NCBI RefSeq assembly: GCF_000775615.1
Contig: NZ_AVPG01000008.1
Coordinates: 49,220-113,219 of the forward strand
Direction of reading: 5' to 3'
DNA from: Pontibacillus litoralis JSM 072002
Lineage (GTDB): Bacteria > Bacillota > Bacilli > Bacillales > BH030062
Length of the DNA: 64,000 bases
In this document: piece by piece, positions 17,954 through 26,989 of the stretch
How positions within the stretch are numbered: position 1 is the stretch's first letter
Layout of the letters: the number at the start of each line of letters is the position of its first letter
Program-made: the position numbers and the translations under genes
Notes under the pieces: model-generated
Databases searched by the model: none
Told to the model about the DNA's origin: nothing
Seen by the model: only the letters and a program-made list of their open reading frames with translations

Positions 17954-19576
17954 CTACTTTTTGAAGAATGATCCTACATATCTAATCGGTTTCGTTATTT
18001 TCCAAGACTTACTTTCGTAGAATTTCCTCCGTTGTACTTCCGCTTTCTTCATTGCTAATTCGGTTATTTCAAGTTCACGTTTATATTTCTTCAATTCTTC
18101 TAATTGTGTCTTCAAGTCTAATTTCACTTCAAATCCTACTTTAAGTGGTTCATGGTAGTCTTCTACTTGAACTTGCCATATTTCTGCTCGTTCGTCATCT
18201 TCCCATATTCCGTTCTTGAAATCGTCCACCATTTCTGGATCTAAGCCGCCGACTACTACTTCAATCGAATCCTCTTCATTGCTCATTACAAAGCCGTGTA
18301 ATTGACGTTCAAAGGCTTGTTTACGCAAACCACGGTGATAGCCTATATCCTTTACATCACCATATACAGTGTATTTCTTCGCGTATAGCTTTCCACGTGG
18401 AGAAGGAGTAACCGTTGTGGAATACGCTGTGTTCATCTGAAGTGGCTCTAGTACATCATGTAAATCAAAGTACGTATTCGTGCGTTCCTCATCCATACCT
18501 TTTGTTTCTGGGAAATAGTAATCGATAATGGCAGATGGAATGTCTCTTGATTTTCCATACATCGGATATAAAAGACCACCAATTTGTGCAGTTGGATTCA
18601 ACTCAATTACAAAAGCAGCTTCATTAACAGGCTTATCTGGATGGACCATCATATCTACTGCTCCATGGTCTAGGCCTGGTACCGCTTGTAATGCTTGTAC
18701 CGCTACTTTCTTGATTTCACTAGGTAAATCATCCAGCATGTCAATGGGATCTCCGCCAATGGATATATTATTTTTCGAGCTAAGACTCACTTGTTTATCT
18801 GCTTGTGGCACACTATCTAATGTATAACCTTGCCGATTCAAGTAATCAACCATTTCTTGATTTACATTAATTAAACATGTAATAAGTCTTGGATTGTCTT
18901 TTCTTTGCTCATTTTTCTGGTCAATCAAATCTTGTATGGTATGGACACCATCTCCGATTACGTTTGGTGGAAGGCGTTTAATAGCTCCAACCACTTCATC
19001 ACCAACGACATATAGTCTGTAGTCATCACCAGGAATATATCGTTCTACAATCACTTCTGGCATATTCAGTTGCGTGCGTACATACTGTATGGAGTACTCC
19101 AACTCACCAGAGCTTGTAATGTTCGAAACAACACCTCTACCAAAGCTTCCATCTGTCGGTTTAATAACGACTGGATAGCCTAACGAAGAAGCATATTCGA
19201 TGATCATCTCATTCGTATCTTCTGCGAAAAATTGCTGCCCTTCTGGAACAGGTACGCCTGCTTGCTGCAACATTTGCTTCGTTTTTTCTTTATCTTTGCC
19301 GATTGTTACTGCATCATTCGTTACTTTATCCCCTCTAGTGCGAAAGAAATAGTGCGTTCTTTCTTTATTACTTAAAGAGTACAATTGTCCTGGTTTGTCC
19401 ACATACCAAGTCATCATTTCCTTGAATTTCTCTGTATTCTTTAAGTGCCATTTAAGGGTCAGGCCTCTTCTCCAGCCTTCAAGTGATACAGCGTATGAAT
19501 CTAACAAATATCCGTGTGCGTCTGCTACAATGCTGTCTGATAAGTGCGGTAGCCACTCTGAGTGAGTCTCTTCCAT
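17954..19576 (-). CDS. ATP-grasp ligase with acylphosphatase-like domain and coiled-coil tail (copy 1)
   Basis: 540 aa, first of the tandem trio. Same order: N-terminal VSLEGWRRGLTLKW, ATP-grasp domain with VVIKPTDGSFGRGVV, PPNVIGDGVHTIQDL, IGGDPIDMLDDLP and VIELNPTAQIGGLLYP, acylphosphatase-like domain (YGDVKDIGYHRG, QLHGFVMS; catalytic Arg to His and Asn to Ser), coiled coil, and tail SKSWKITKPIRYVG. Most similar to the middle copy. These resemble the ATP-grasp part of cyanophycin synthetase but lack the Mur-ligase half, so they are not cyanophycin synthetases. The start is supported by AGGAGG. A terminator-like hairpin just upstream suggests the trio may be transcribed apart from the TupA-like gene. 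Confidence 0.82.
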   Translation of the reverse strand: MEETHSEWLPHLSDSIVADAHGYLLDSYAVSLEGWRRGLTLKWHLKNTEKFKEMMTWYVDKPGQLYSLSNKERTHYFFRTRGDKVTNDAVTIGKDKEKTKQMLQQAGVPVPEGQQFFAEDTNEMIIEYASSLGYPVVIKPTDGSFGRGVVSNITSSGELEYSIQYVRTQLNMPEVIVERYIPGDDYRLYVVGDEVVGAIKRLPPNVIGDGVHTIQDLIDQKNEQRKDNPRLITCLINVNQEMVDYLNRQGYTLDSVPQADKQVSLSSKNNISIGGDPIDMLDDLPSEIKKVAVQALQAVPGLDHGAVDMMVHPDKPVNEAAFVIELNPTAQIGGLLYPMYGKSRDIPSAIIDYYFPETKGMDEERTNTYFDLHDVLEPLQMNTAYSTTVTPSPRGKLYAKKYTVYGDVKDIGYHRGLRKQAFERQLHGFVMSNEEDSIEVVVGGLDPEMVDDFKNGIWEDDERAEIWQVQVEDYHEPLKVGFEVKLDLKTQLEELKKYKRELEITELAMKKAEVQRRKFYESKSWKITKPIRYVGSFFKK

Positions 19577-19615
19577 TACATTTTTCCTCCTAGAACACTA
19601 TTCATTTATAAACAC

Positions 19616-19654
19616 AAGAAAAACTCGACAAATACAACTATCTCAATTCGTCGA
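19616..19654 (-). terminator. Possible terminator between the TupA-like gene and the ATP-grasp trio
   Basis: TCGACAAAT (19625-19633) and ATTCGTCGA (19646-19654) pair with one mismatch; on the minus strand G then TTTTT follows. Leaky termination is possible. Confidence 0.55.
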
Positions 19655-19699
19655 TGTTTATACTCGTTTCCTACTTTATTATCTAGTGAATAATAACCT

Positions 19700-21121
19700 T
19701 CACTGTTGTGTTGTTTCCATTTTACGACGAAATGCTTCAAATGATTTTCCATTTAACAAGTCTTGGCTTAGACGACCTTCTGCCTCGAGAAATAAATCTC
19801 CTAGCCATTGGTCAGTTTGCTGGTCAAACCCGTCATAATTCCCTGGCTTCGGTGTGAATTCGCCGAATACTAAACCATCCTCTGAACGGAGAAAGTCGAT
19901 GCGAATAAATGGTGCAGGGATTTCTAAGCTAAGATTTGCTGCTAATTGCAGCTCTTGTTTAGAAACTCCTTGTCCTTTAAACAGCTCATCTTCGTACTTC
20001 CCTGTGTGAATTCTTTGTCCATCTGCTGTCCACCAACAATAAGCCAATTCTGGATAACGTTTGATTTCTAATATAACGCCAACCTTACCGTAAAAACAGT
20101 AAAACTTCACATCACTTGCCGCTTGTTTCTCCAGCTTGTTCTCGAAAATAAGTTCTTCCATAAACCATTCGTCCTTCTCCACCCAACCTGAATCCAAATC
20201 TTCTTGCATGGCGGTTTTAAGGTCATTCCAACTTTTGATCGAATTAGCTCGTTTTAGGTCAATTATATCATCATTTGCTCGAACAAGGTACACACCTCGT
20301 GAACCGGCTCCGTCGACCGGCTTGATGGCTACTTGAGTATGCTGCGGCATGTCAGAAAGCGGAAAACTATGTTCAGAAGTCCAAGGTCTTCGAATATCTA
20401 ATTGGTCCATAAAGGCATACGCTTCTTGTTTATCGTCTAATGACCATTCAGGTAATGAACCCATCCATTGATATTGCCTCATTCTCATATTTAAACTCGC
20501 GCGATAAGAAGCAGTAGAAACGAGAGGAATGCTTTCTTCATCCAATCCTGCTCGAATCATAAATTCTGGAATATCTTCTATCTTTAATCCTTGTAACACT
20601 TGTTCATATACATGATTTCGAAAGGCTGGCTGTTCTTTCATAAAAGTACGTGCTGCATACGTGAGCGCTTTATTGTAATTGTTCTCAAGAACTTGCTTAT
20701 GTACTATTAGTTTATCTAAATAGTCCATTAGAAGTCCTTCTCGTTTCTTTTCTTTGATGACGTCAATTATTTGGTACTGGCTTAACCCTGGGTTATGCAC
20801 CATTTGCTCTGATAACAATTCTTTCGTTGCATACAGCTGCTCTAACGTGGCTTCTAATTGTGTTTCTAAATAATGAATATATGCAGCTTGTTTACGCCCT
20901 GCTTTTCCTGTAACAAGTGCATAAGCTTTTCTCAGCCACCCTGTCTTCTGCCATGTGTTACTTTTGTACATATGCTTGATTTGCTTTTCATATTGCTTCT
21001 GTTGTTGTTCTAATTCTTTAATCTTTGCTTCTGTATCGATTAGTTGCGCCAATAGATCGGGCTGGTGATGATTTCTTTCTTTGTTGTTAACGTTGATTGA
21101 CTCTCCATCGCATTTGTTCAT
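19700..21121 (-). CDS. TupA-like ATP-grasp protein with N-terminal coiled coil
   Basis: 473 aa. A coiled coil (~25-52) is followed by YKSNTWQKTGWLRK, a variant of the SxSWxxTxPLR tail, then a helical region and a C-terminal TupA-type ATP-grasp domain: VAIKPVDGAGSRGVYLV, VKFYCFYGKVGVILEIKRYP, APFIRIDFL and VFGEFTPKPGNYDGF. TupA is known for synthesis of teichuronopeptide, the polyglutamate/polyglucuronate wall polymer of alkaliphilic Bacillus; whether this protein makes the same bond is inference. I take the ATG at 21121, which overlaps the stop of the upstream glycosyltransferase as ATGA. A longer frame would overlap it by 55 nt without gain. Confidence 0.8.
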   Translation of the reverse strand: MNKCDGESINVNNKERNHHQPDLLAQLIDTEAKIKELEQQQKQYEKQIKHMYKSNTWQKTGWLRKAYALVTGKAGRKQAAYIHYLETQLEATLEQLYATKELLSEQMVHNPGLSQYQIIDVIKEKKREGLLMDYLDKLIVHKQVLENNYNKALTYAARTFMKEQPAFRNHVYEQVLQGLKIEDIPEFMIRAGLDEESIPLVSTASYRASLNMRMRQYQWMGSLPEWSLDDKQEAYAFMDQLDIRRPWTSEHSFPLSDMPQHTQVAIKPVDGAGSRGVYLVRANDDIIDLKRANSIKSWNDLKTAMQEDLDSGWVEKDEWFMEELIFENKLEKQAASDVKFYCFYGKVGVILEIKRYPELAYCWWTADGQRIHTGKYEDELFKGQGVSKQELQLAANLSLEIPAPFIRIDFLRSEDGLVFGEFTPKPGNYDGFDQQTDQWLGDLFLEAEGRLSQDLLNGKSFEAFRRKMETTQQ

Positions 21122-23283
21122 GAGCGCCCTCTCCCTTGCCTTTTGCCTGGTGCTAAACCGTGTATGAGCCATTCGTCTAGACGGCTACGATAGATCTCAT
21201 AAGCATCCTCATTATGATCGCTCCAAATACTTGAGGCTAATTTTATGGTAGACACATAACGGGAATGATTGGTTAGTAAATCTTGTCTAATCGACTCATT
21301 GTAAGGAAACCATTTCCCTCTATGCCCCACATATTCTTCTAAATGCTTCATACATTGTCTTATATCGTACAGATGTACTTTCTCTTCCTTTGGTAGCCTG
21401 TCGACAATTACTCGTACCGTTTTTGCTTTGATACTTGGAATATATTGCTGCTTCTCTTGTAGAACGGCTGGTTGCTTCACCATAAATAGCTCTGTTGTAA
21501 CCTTTTCCCCGTACACAAGCATTTGCACATCTCGACCATTAATCATTGCTCTTACTTCAGGCACCACTTGCTTTGGTAAGTAATAATTATAACTCGCCAT
21601 TTGCAGAAGGCCTGTTTTAAGTCCTAATTGTTGATGAATCCTTATTTCTTGCAAAGTCGTTTGTAACGCTTCATCATCTATTCGAAAATCCCCTGCAATT
21701 ACTACATCAAAGTAGCGGCTACCATTGACCTTTTCTTCTCTTCTCGGCCACATTGGTTCAGGCACTGGGAATAATCGTTGCAACTGCTGTGCTGGATAGT
21801 ATAAGTTTGTTGCTTCATTGTGATAAGCTTCAAAGCTCTCGACATATTCTTTACGTGCCCCCATAAAAAATCCGTTATATCCAAATGCAGAACTACCTGT
21901 CAACGAAGAAACAGTTTGCCTTGGTAACGATAATGGACCGGTTGGTAAATCTATAATCTTATCTTGTCCAAATACTTTCAACAATCTGCGCTTAAACTCA
22001 CCATCTGCGGCAAAGCGGACACTATCCCAATAGCCTAATTCGCTCAGAACAGGCTCTCGCCGAAACATTAATGATGACATATTTGGAAAAATGTAAACCC
22101 CTGGTGTCCCGCGACGATATAATGTAAGTTCTTCCGTTAATCTTGAATGCTCTGATGTATTGGCGATGACATGTGGATTGTCTATTAAATGCGTTACTTG
22201 TTTCTCGATTTTCTCCACATGAGACCAATCATCCGCATCATTAACCGTAACAAATTCACCTGTCGCTTCTTTTAATGCGATATTTCGCGCAATATAAGGA
22301 CCGCTATTGTTAGGCGTTGTGAAAACGCTCACTCGATCATCTTGCTCTGCATATTGCTCTGCCACTTGAAACGTATTATCGCTACTACAATCATCGACAA
22401 TCAACAATTCTAGATTACGCCACGTTTGGTTTAGGATTGATTCAATCGCTGTACGAATACCTTCTTGTGCATTATATGCCGGAAGAATGACCGATACTTT
22501 TGGGCCACTTGCTATACTGTGCTCTGCAGGTACAGTCGTTAAATCATCATAAGTTGGTGCATCTAAATTAGTAAAAGTAATAGGTTGTAACCCATACCTT
22601 ACATATACTTGATTTATCCAACCTAGACGTTGAATGATGGATGTTTCTAAATTAGCTGCCGCCAAATATAAGTCATTATGCTGTTGTTGCTTTAACATGT
22701 GCTGTATAATTCGTTTTCCTTCTTCTCGCTCACCAATACGTGCATAACACTCGGCTTGTATGATGGCTGCTTTACGAAGTAAGTCTTGATTGTTCTCCTT
22801 TTCGATAGCCACGCGCAAATACTGTAACGCTTGTTTACACCCATCACTCGTATATTGATTCGCATACCATAGTGCCAGTTCCCACGCAATGGCCTGCGCT
22901 AGGAATCGATCTTCTGTTTGCTCATACAATTGTTTCATATCCGTTAACGCTTTGTTTCTGAAGCCCAACTCATACATATGGTACTTATACGGCTTTAGTT
23001 TGTTAGCCGCGTCCTTTCTTTTATATGAGCTGCTGTATAGCTGTTGTTTGTTACGTCTCCTGAGCACTACACCGCCCAACGTTTTGGACCATTTCATCAC
23101 ACGCTTCATTGGTCTAATGAAATGAAGAATAAACGATTGCATCGAATCAAATTGCCATTTATGCTCGATATATTGCTGTTGCTTTCTTTCTGTTTGGTGC
23201 TTGGCCTGCTTAAGTTGTTGTTGCAGTTCCACAAGAGCTGTCTGATTGACGTCTGACATTTGTTTGTCTTTTTTATTCCACAT
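21118..23283 (-). CDS. TPR-containing family 2 glycosyltransferase (copy 2)
   Basis: 721 aa. A basic/coiled N-terminus (1-60) precedes a TPR-like helical repeat region (~75-235: ELGFRNKALTDMKQLYE, RKAAIIQAECYARIGE). A GT-A glycosyltransferase domain follows (~260-480) with KVSVILPAYNAQEGI, VDDCSSDNT, NSGPYIARN and the metal-binding NDADDWSH. A conserved C-terminal domain starts at YFDVVIAGDFRID. It presumably adds sugars to the lipid-linked polymer in the cytoplasm. The neighbour upstream is a full-length paralogue, so the pair may act together. Start uncertain: the ATG at 23283 overlaps the upstream gene by 11 nt; a GTG at 23313 lacks a ribosome binding site. The 3' end overlaps the TupA-like start by 4 nt. 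Confidence 0.82.
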   Translation of the reverse strand: MWNKKDKQMSDVNQTALVELQQQLKQAKHQTERKQQQYIEHKWQFDSMQSFILHFIRPMKRVMKWSKTLGGVVLRRRNKQQLYSSSYKRKDAANKLKPYKYHMYELGFRNKALTDMKQLYEQTEDRFLAQAIAWELALWYANQYTSDGCKQALQYLRVAIEKENNQDLLRKAAIIQAECYARIGEREEGKRIIQHMLKQQQHNDLYLAAANLETSIIQRLGWINQVYVRYGLQPITFTNLDAPTYDDLTTVPAEHSIASGPKVSVILPAYNAQEGIRTAIESILNQTWRNLELLIVDDCSSDNTFQVAEQYAEQDDRVSVFTTPNNSGPYIARNIALKEATGEFVTVNDADDWSHVEKIEKQVTHLIDNPHVIANTSEHSRLTEELTLYRRGTPGVYIFPNMSSLMFRREPVLSELGYWDSVRFAADGEFKRRLLKVFGQDKIIDLPTGPLSLPRQTVSSLTGSSAFGYNGFFMGARKEYVESFEAYHNEATNLYYPAQQLQRLFPVPEPMWPRREEKVNGSRYFDVVIAGDFRIDDEALQTTLQEIRIHQQLGLKTGLLQMASYNYYLPKQVVPEVRAMINGRDVQMLVYGEKVTTELFMVKQPAVLQEKQQYIPSIKAKTVRVIVDRLPKEEKVHLYDIRQCMKHLEEYVGHRGKWFPYNESIRQDLLTNHSRYVSTIKLASSIWSDHNEDAYEIYRSRLDEWLIHGLAPGKRQGRGRS

Positions 23284-25225
23284 AACACACCATCGTCTTC
23301 CAATCTTCTTCACTTACTGTAATCTGTTGTATCGTCTCATTTTCCAAGCATTGCATTCTTACCTGTTGATTAACCGGATGCCACACTGCTTCGTTTGTAA
23401 AATATTCCGTCACATGATGTGAAATTGCCGTATACGAATCACGATTTTCTTCTTCTGCTACCTTCACATGGATTCGATGTGCTTGTATCATCGGAATGTA
23501 TTTCTGCCAGTGATGCATTGCTTTTGTATCGAGTACGAACAATGTGGTAGCAGAAATCTTCTCACCATAGACAAGCATATGAACGTGATTCCCGTCTAAC
23601 AATTCACGAATAGTTGTATGAATAGATTGTGGAAGATCAACTTGATAGCGATTTAATTGCACGAGCCCAATTCGCTTGTTCATTTGTTGCAACGCTTTAA
23701 TTTCTTGTACCATTTCTTCTTGATTATCTATCCGAAAATCTGCCGCTATGACGACATCAAACAAACGACTGCCATTCGGCTTGTCTTCACGTTTCGGCCA
23801 CATCGGCTCTGGTACAGGAAATAGCCTTTCAGATTGCGGATAAGGATAATACAGAGTTTCAGCGCGATTATGGTGATGTTCAAGACTCTCCACATATTCT
23901 TGACGCGCCCCCATAAAAAAGCCATTATAACCAAATGCAGAACTACCTGTTAGTGAAGATACGGATTGGCGCGGCAAAGATAACGGTCCCGTCTTTACAT
24001 CCATAATACGTTCTTTCCCGAACACTTTGATTAATCGACGTTTAAATTCACCGTCTGCAGCAAAGCGAACGCTATCCCAAAAGCCGACTTCTTTCATAAC
24101 AGGTTCACGACGAAACATCAACGAAGACATATTAGAGAAAATATACAGCCCCGGATTGCCTCGTCGATATAGTTTCAAGTCTTCTTCTGTTAAACGTGCA
24201 TGCTCTGATGTGTTGGCGATTACTTCTGGATGCTCTAGCAAGTGGCGAACTTGTATTTCTATCTTCTCTGCATGGGACCAGTCATCTGCATCATTAATCG
24301 TGACAAAGTCTCCTGTTGCTTGTTGTAAAGCAATATTTCTTGCAACATATGGACCGCTATTTTGCGGGGTTGATAAATAGCGGACTCTGGAATCTTTCTC
24401 AGCGTATTCCTTAATGACAGCAGCTGTCTGATCTGGACTACAATCGTCGACCGCTAACAGTTCAATATTGTGCCATGTTTGCGATAAAATAGATTCAATC
24501 GCTATTCGAATTCCTTCCTCTGCTTTAAATGCAGGTAAGATGACCGACACTTTCGGCCCATCTTGAATGCTTCTCTGAACGGATTGTGTAATCAAACTAT
24601 CGTAATGTCCTTCCGTAAAGGCAATTGGACTTAATTGATACGTTGCTAACGCCTTATTGATCCAAGTAGTACGTGCGGCGAGGTCCGTCTCTAAATTCGC
24701 CGCTGCTAAATATAGATCAGGATGTTGTTGTTCGGATAGCCTTTCATCAAGAAGCTGCTTTCCTAATGAAATCTCTCCTAAGCGCTCATAGCACTCTACC
24801 TGAAGAATAGTTGCCTTTCTTAGCGTTTGTTTATCTTTCACGTTCTCGATTGCTACTTCCAGATAGGTTAAAGCTTCCCTTGCACCCGATTCTGTCAATT
24901 CATTCACATGCCAAAGAGCCAATTCCCATGCCGCCAATTGTTTCATAAATGCATCCTCAGCATTCACATAAACATCCTCTAACTGTTGTAAAGCTTTATG
25001 CGTAAAGCCTAAGCTATATAAATGGTGTTTGATTTGTTTTATTTTTTTCTTTTGCATATGACGTTTCCCGCTACTCGTAATTTTCTTTATAGCTTCTTTT
25101 TGCTTACTAGAAAAAAGATTCGCCATTTTTTTCTTTTGATTTTCATTTAACACGTTATATAAAATAAAATCCAGCGTATTGGTCATCGCTTTCTTCATTA
25201 GATGTAACAATTCATTCACCACCAT
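23273..25225 (-). CDS. TPR-containing family 2 glycosyltransferase (copy 1)
   Basis: 650 aa paralogue of the next gene: basic N-terminus, TPR-like repeats (~65-195), GT-A domain (~220-440) with KVSVILPAFKAEEGI, VDDCSPDQTA, NSGPYVARN and INDADDWSH, then LSLPRQSVSSLTGSSAFGYN and the C-terminal domain beginning LFDVVIAADFRIDN. Both copies share the long stretch around SAFGYNGFFMGAR, so they likely recognise similar acceptors. It follows the TagH-like gene by 10 nt, suggesting translational coupling. The ribosome binding site before the ATG at 25225 is weak. Confidence 0.82.
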   Translation of the reverse strand: MVVNELLHLMKKAMTNTLDFILYNVLNENQKKKMANLFSSKQKEAIKKITSSGKRHMQKKKIKQIKHHLYSLGFTHKALQQLEDVYVNAEDAFMKQLAAWELALWHVNELTESGAREALTYLEVAIENVKDKQTLRKATILQVECYERLGEISLGKQLLDERLSEQQHPDLYLAAANLETDLAARTTWINKALATYQLSPIAFTEGHYDSLITQSVQRSIQDGPKVSVILPAFKAEEGIRIAIESILSQTWHNIELLAVDDCSPDQTAAVIKEYAEKDSRVRYLSTPQNSGPYVARNIALQQATGDFVTINDADDWSHAEKIEIQVRHLLEHPEVIANTSEHARLTEEDLKLYRRGNPGLYIFSNMSSLMFRREPVMKEVGFWDSVRFAADGEFKRRLIKVFGKERIMDVKTGPLSLPRQSVSSLTGSSAFGYNGFFMGARQEYVESLEHHHNRAETLYYPYPQSERLFPVPEPMWPKREDKPNGSRLFDVVIAADFRIDNQEEMVQEIKALQQMNKRIGLVQLNRYQVDLPQSIHTTIRELLDGNHVHMLVYGEKISATTLFVLDTKAMHHWQKYIPMIQAHRIHVKVAEEENRDSYTAISHHVTEYFTNEAVWHPVNQQVRMQCLENETIQQITVSEEDWKTMVCYVE

Positions 25226-25235
25226 TTATTGTTCA

Positions 25236-26963
25236 CTAAGCTTTGTTACCATCATCCGTTTGGTTGTTTGTTTGCGGCTTAGCTTGATTCCTTTGACTTT
25301 GGACGTTCGGGTTCTGCTTGTTGTTTAGCCGATTTTGAGCATTCACTTTCTGGCCATTGTTCGCTCTGTTTGGGCCGTTGTTATTCTTTCCGTTTTGACC
25401 GTTATTTATATTTCTTAAGTTCCGTTGTTTACCTTGTTTTTGTACCCCTAAAGATTCTCGATACTTTTCCACTGCTTCTTCAGCCGGACCATCAAATTTC
25501 ACTTGACCTTGTTCCATCCAAATGCCGCGAGTACATACTTTCTCTACGAATTGCATACTGTGCGTTACGATAATAACGGCTTTGGCCCGTTCCATCATTT
25601 CTTGAATACGTTCGCTTGCTTTTTGTTGGAACGCCATGTCACCTGTGGATAATGCTTCATCAATAATGAATATATCCGGCTTCAGTATAGCGGCGATACT
25701 AAAACCTAAACGCGCTTTCATTCCACTAGAGTACTCTTTCACCGGCTTATGAATAGCTTGCTTCAAACCAGAAAACTCCACGATCTCATCATAGTTTTCT
25801 TCTACTCGTTTCTTAGAAATACCGAGCAACATCGCATTCAGATAAATATTGTCGGTTCCTGTTAATTGAGCATTAAAGCCTGTGCCATATCCTAATAAAG
25901 AGGACGTCTCTCCATTTAATTCTAAGTTACCGGTGTCAGGGGCCAAGATTTTCGTCAGTACTTTACATAATGTGCTTTTACCAGCTCCATTATGCCCGAT
26001 TATACCAACTACTTCTCCTTCTTTAATGTTAAAGCTAACATCCTTCAAAGCCCAAAATTTGCCTGAGTTTAATTGGAAAGAAACCCCAACATTCTCAGCT
26101 TTTATAATATCTTTATCGACGACGGTTGTATCGGTTTTCTCTACTTGTAAGCTCGGCTTTGGCTTTCTTCTTGGCATTACAGGAACGGTTGCACGATACT
26201 TCTGTACGACCTCTTTCGGATCTCCAATAGCTTCTATCACCCCGCCGTTTATCCACATTAAACGATCGCAATTGCGCTGCGCATACGGCAAGCTGTGGGT
26301 AACGATAATAACCATTTTGGCTTTCTTAACAAGTTCTTTCATCTTCAATGATGCTTTGCGGCTAAACTTGGCGTCACCTGTATTCAGCGCCTCATCTAAA
26401 ATTAGGATTTCCGGTTCTAGGTGGGCTGCGACACTAAAGCCGAGTCTCGCCTTCATGCCACTAGAATAATATTTCATCGGCTGATCAATGAAATCGCCTA
26501 AATCAGAGAATTCATGAATGTCATCAATATAACGTTCAATAACATCTTTGTTAATTCCAAGCATCATTCCATTTAGAAAAACGTTCTCTCTTCCCGTTAA
26601 CTCTTTATTAAAGCCCATTCCAAATGAAAATAAAGCTGTTACCTTTCCATCAACATCGATGAAGCCTTTATCTTCTTTAAGAATGCCAGTAATAATTTTA
26701 CTTAATGTCGTTTTCCCCGCGCCATTTGAACCGATAATGCCTAATATTTCACCTTCATAGCCTGTGAAATCAATATCCGTTAATGGCCATTTCTTTTCTT
26801 TCTTCTTTTTATTCTTTTTATTTTTAAACAAATTAATTAACTTTGATTTATAGTCATCATTGTTTCGTTCTTCAAAAGCAACACCTATGCCTTCTGCTTG
26901 TACAACAGGAACAGCTGATTCATTCGATTGTTGCTCATTTTTCTCATTATGTTCATTTGTCAT
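25236..26963 (-). CDS. TagH-like exporter ATPase with two nucleotide-binding domains in one chain
   Basis: 575 aa. Two complete ABC ATPase domains of the TagH/Wzt polysaccharide-export type. NBD1 (~20-265) has Walker A GSNGAGKTT, signature YSSGMKARLGFS and Walker B ILILDEAL. NBD2 (~280-510) has GHNGAGKST, the same signature and IFIIDEAL. Known TagH and Wzt carry one NBD per chain and dimerise. The C-terminal ~60 residues are an Asn/Gln-rich low-complexity tail. A Lys-rich insertion (KNKKNKKKKEKK) lies in the first domain. It would power export of the lipid-linked polymer with the permease encoded upstream. The second ATG (26963) is preferred because AGAGGG sits at proper spacing; the first ATG (26969) is too close. 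Confidence 0.88.
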   Translation of the reverse strand: MTNEHNEKNEQQSNESAVPVVQAEGIGVAFEERNNDDYKSKLINLFKNKKNKKKKEKKWPLTDIDFTGYEGEILGIIGSNGAGKTTLSKIITGILKEDKGFIDVDGKVTALFSFGMGFNKELTGRENVFLNGMMLGINKDVIERYIDDIHEFSDLGDFIDQPMKYYSSGMKARLGFSVAAHLEPEILILDEALNTGDAKFSRKASLKMKELVKKAKMVIIVTHSLPYAQRNCDRLMWINGGVIEAIGDPKEVVQKYRATVPVMPRRKPKPSLQVEKTDTTVVDKDIIKAENVGVSFQLNSGKFWALKDVSFNIKEGEVVGIIGHNGAGKSTLCKVLTKILAPDTGNLELNGETSSLLGYGTGFNAQLTGTDNIYLNAMLLGISKKRVEENYDEIVEFSGLKQAIHKPVKEYSSGMKARLGFSIAAILKPDIFIIDEALSTGDMAFQQKASERIQEMMERAKAVIIVTHSMQFVEKVCTRGIWMEQGQVKFDGPAEEAVEKYRESLGVQKQGKQRNLRNINNGQNGKNNNGPNRANNGQKVNAQNRLNNKQNPNVQSQRNQAKPQTNNQTDDGNKA

Positions 26964-26989
26964 GTTCATTACCCTCTTTTATACAGAAT

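Noticed and set aside
14743..19576. Cyanophycin synthetase as the name for the three ATP-grasp genes.
   Set aside because: The Mur-ligase-like C-terminal half is missing and an acylphosphatase-like domain stands in its place.
25882..26469. Long plus-strand open frame (195 codons) opposite the exporter ATPase gene.
   Set aside because: It is antisense to two intact ABC domains, has no ribosome binding site and no protein-like pattern.
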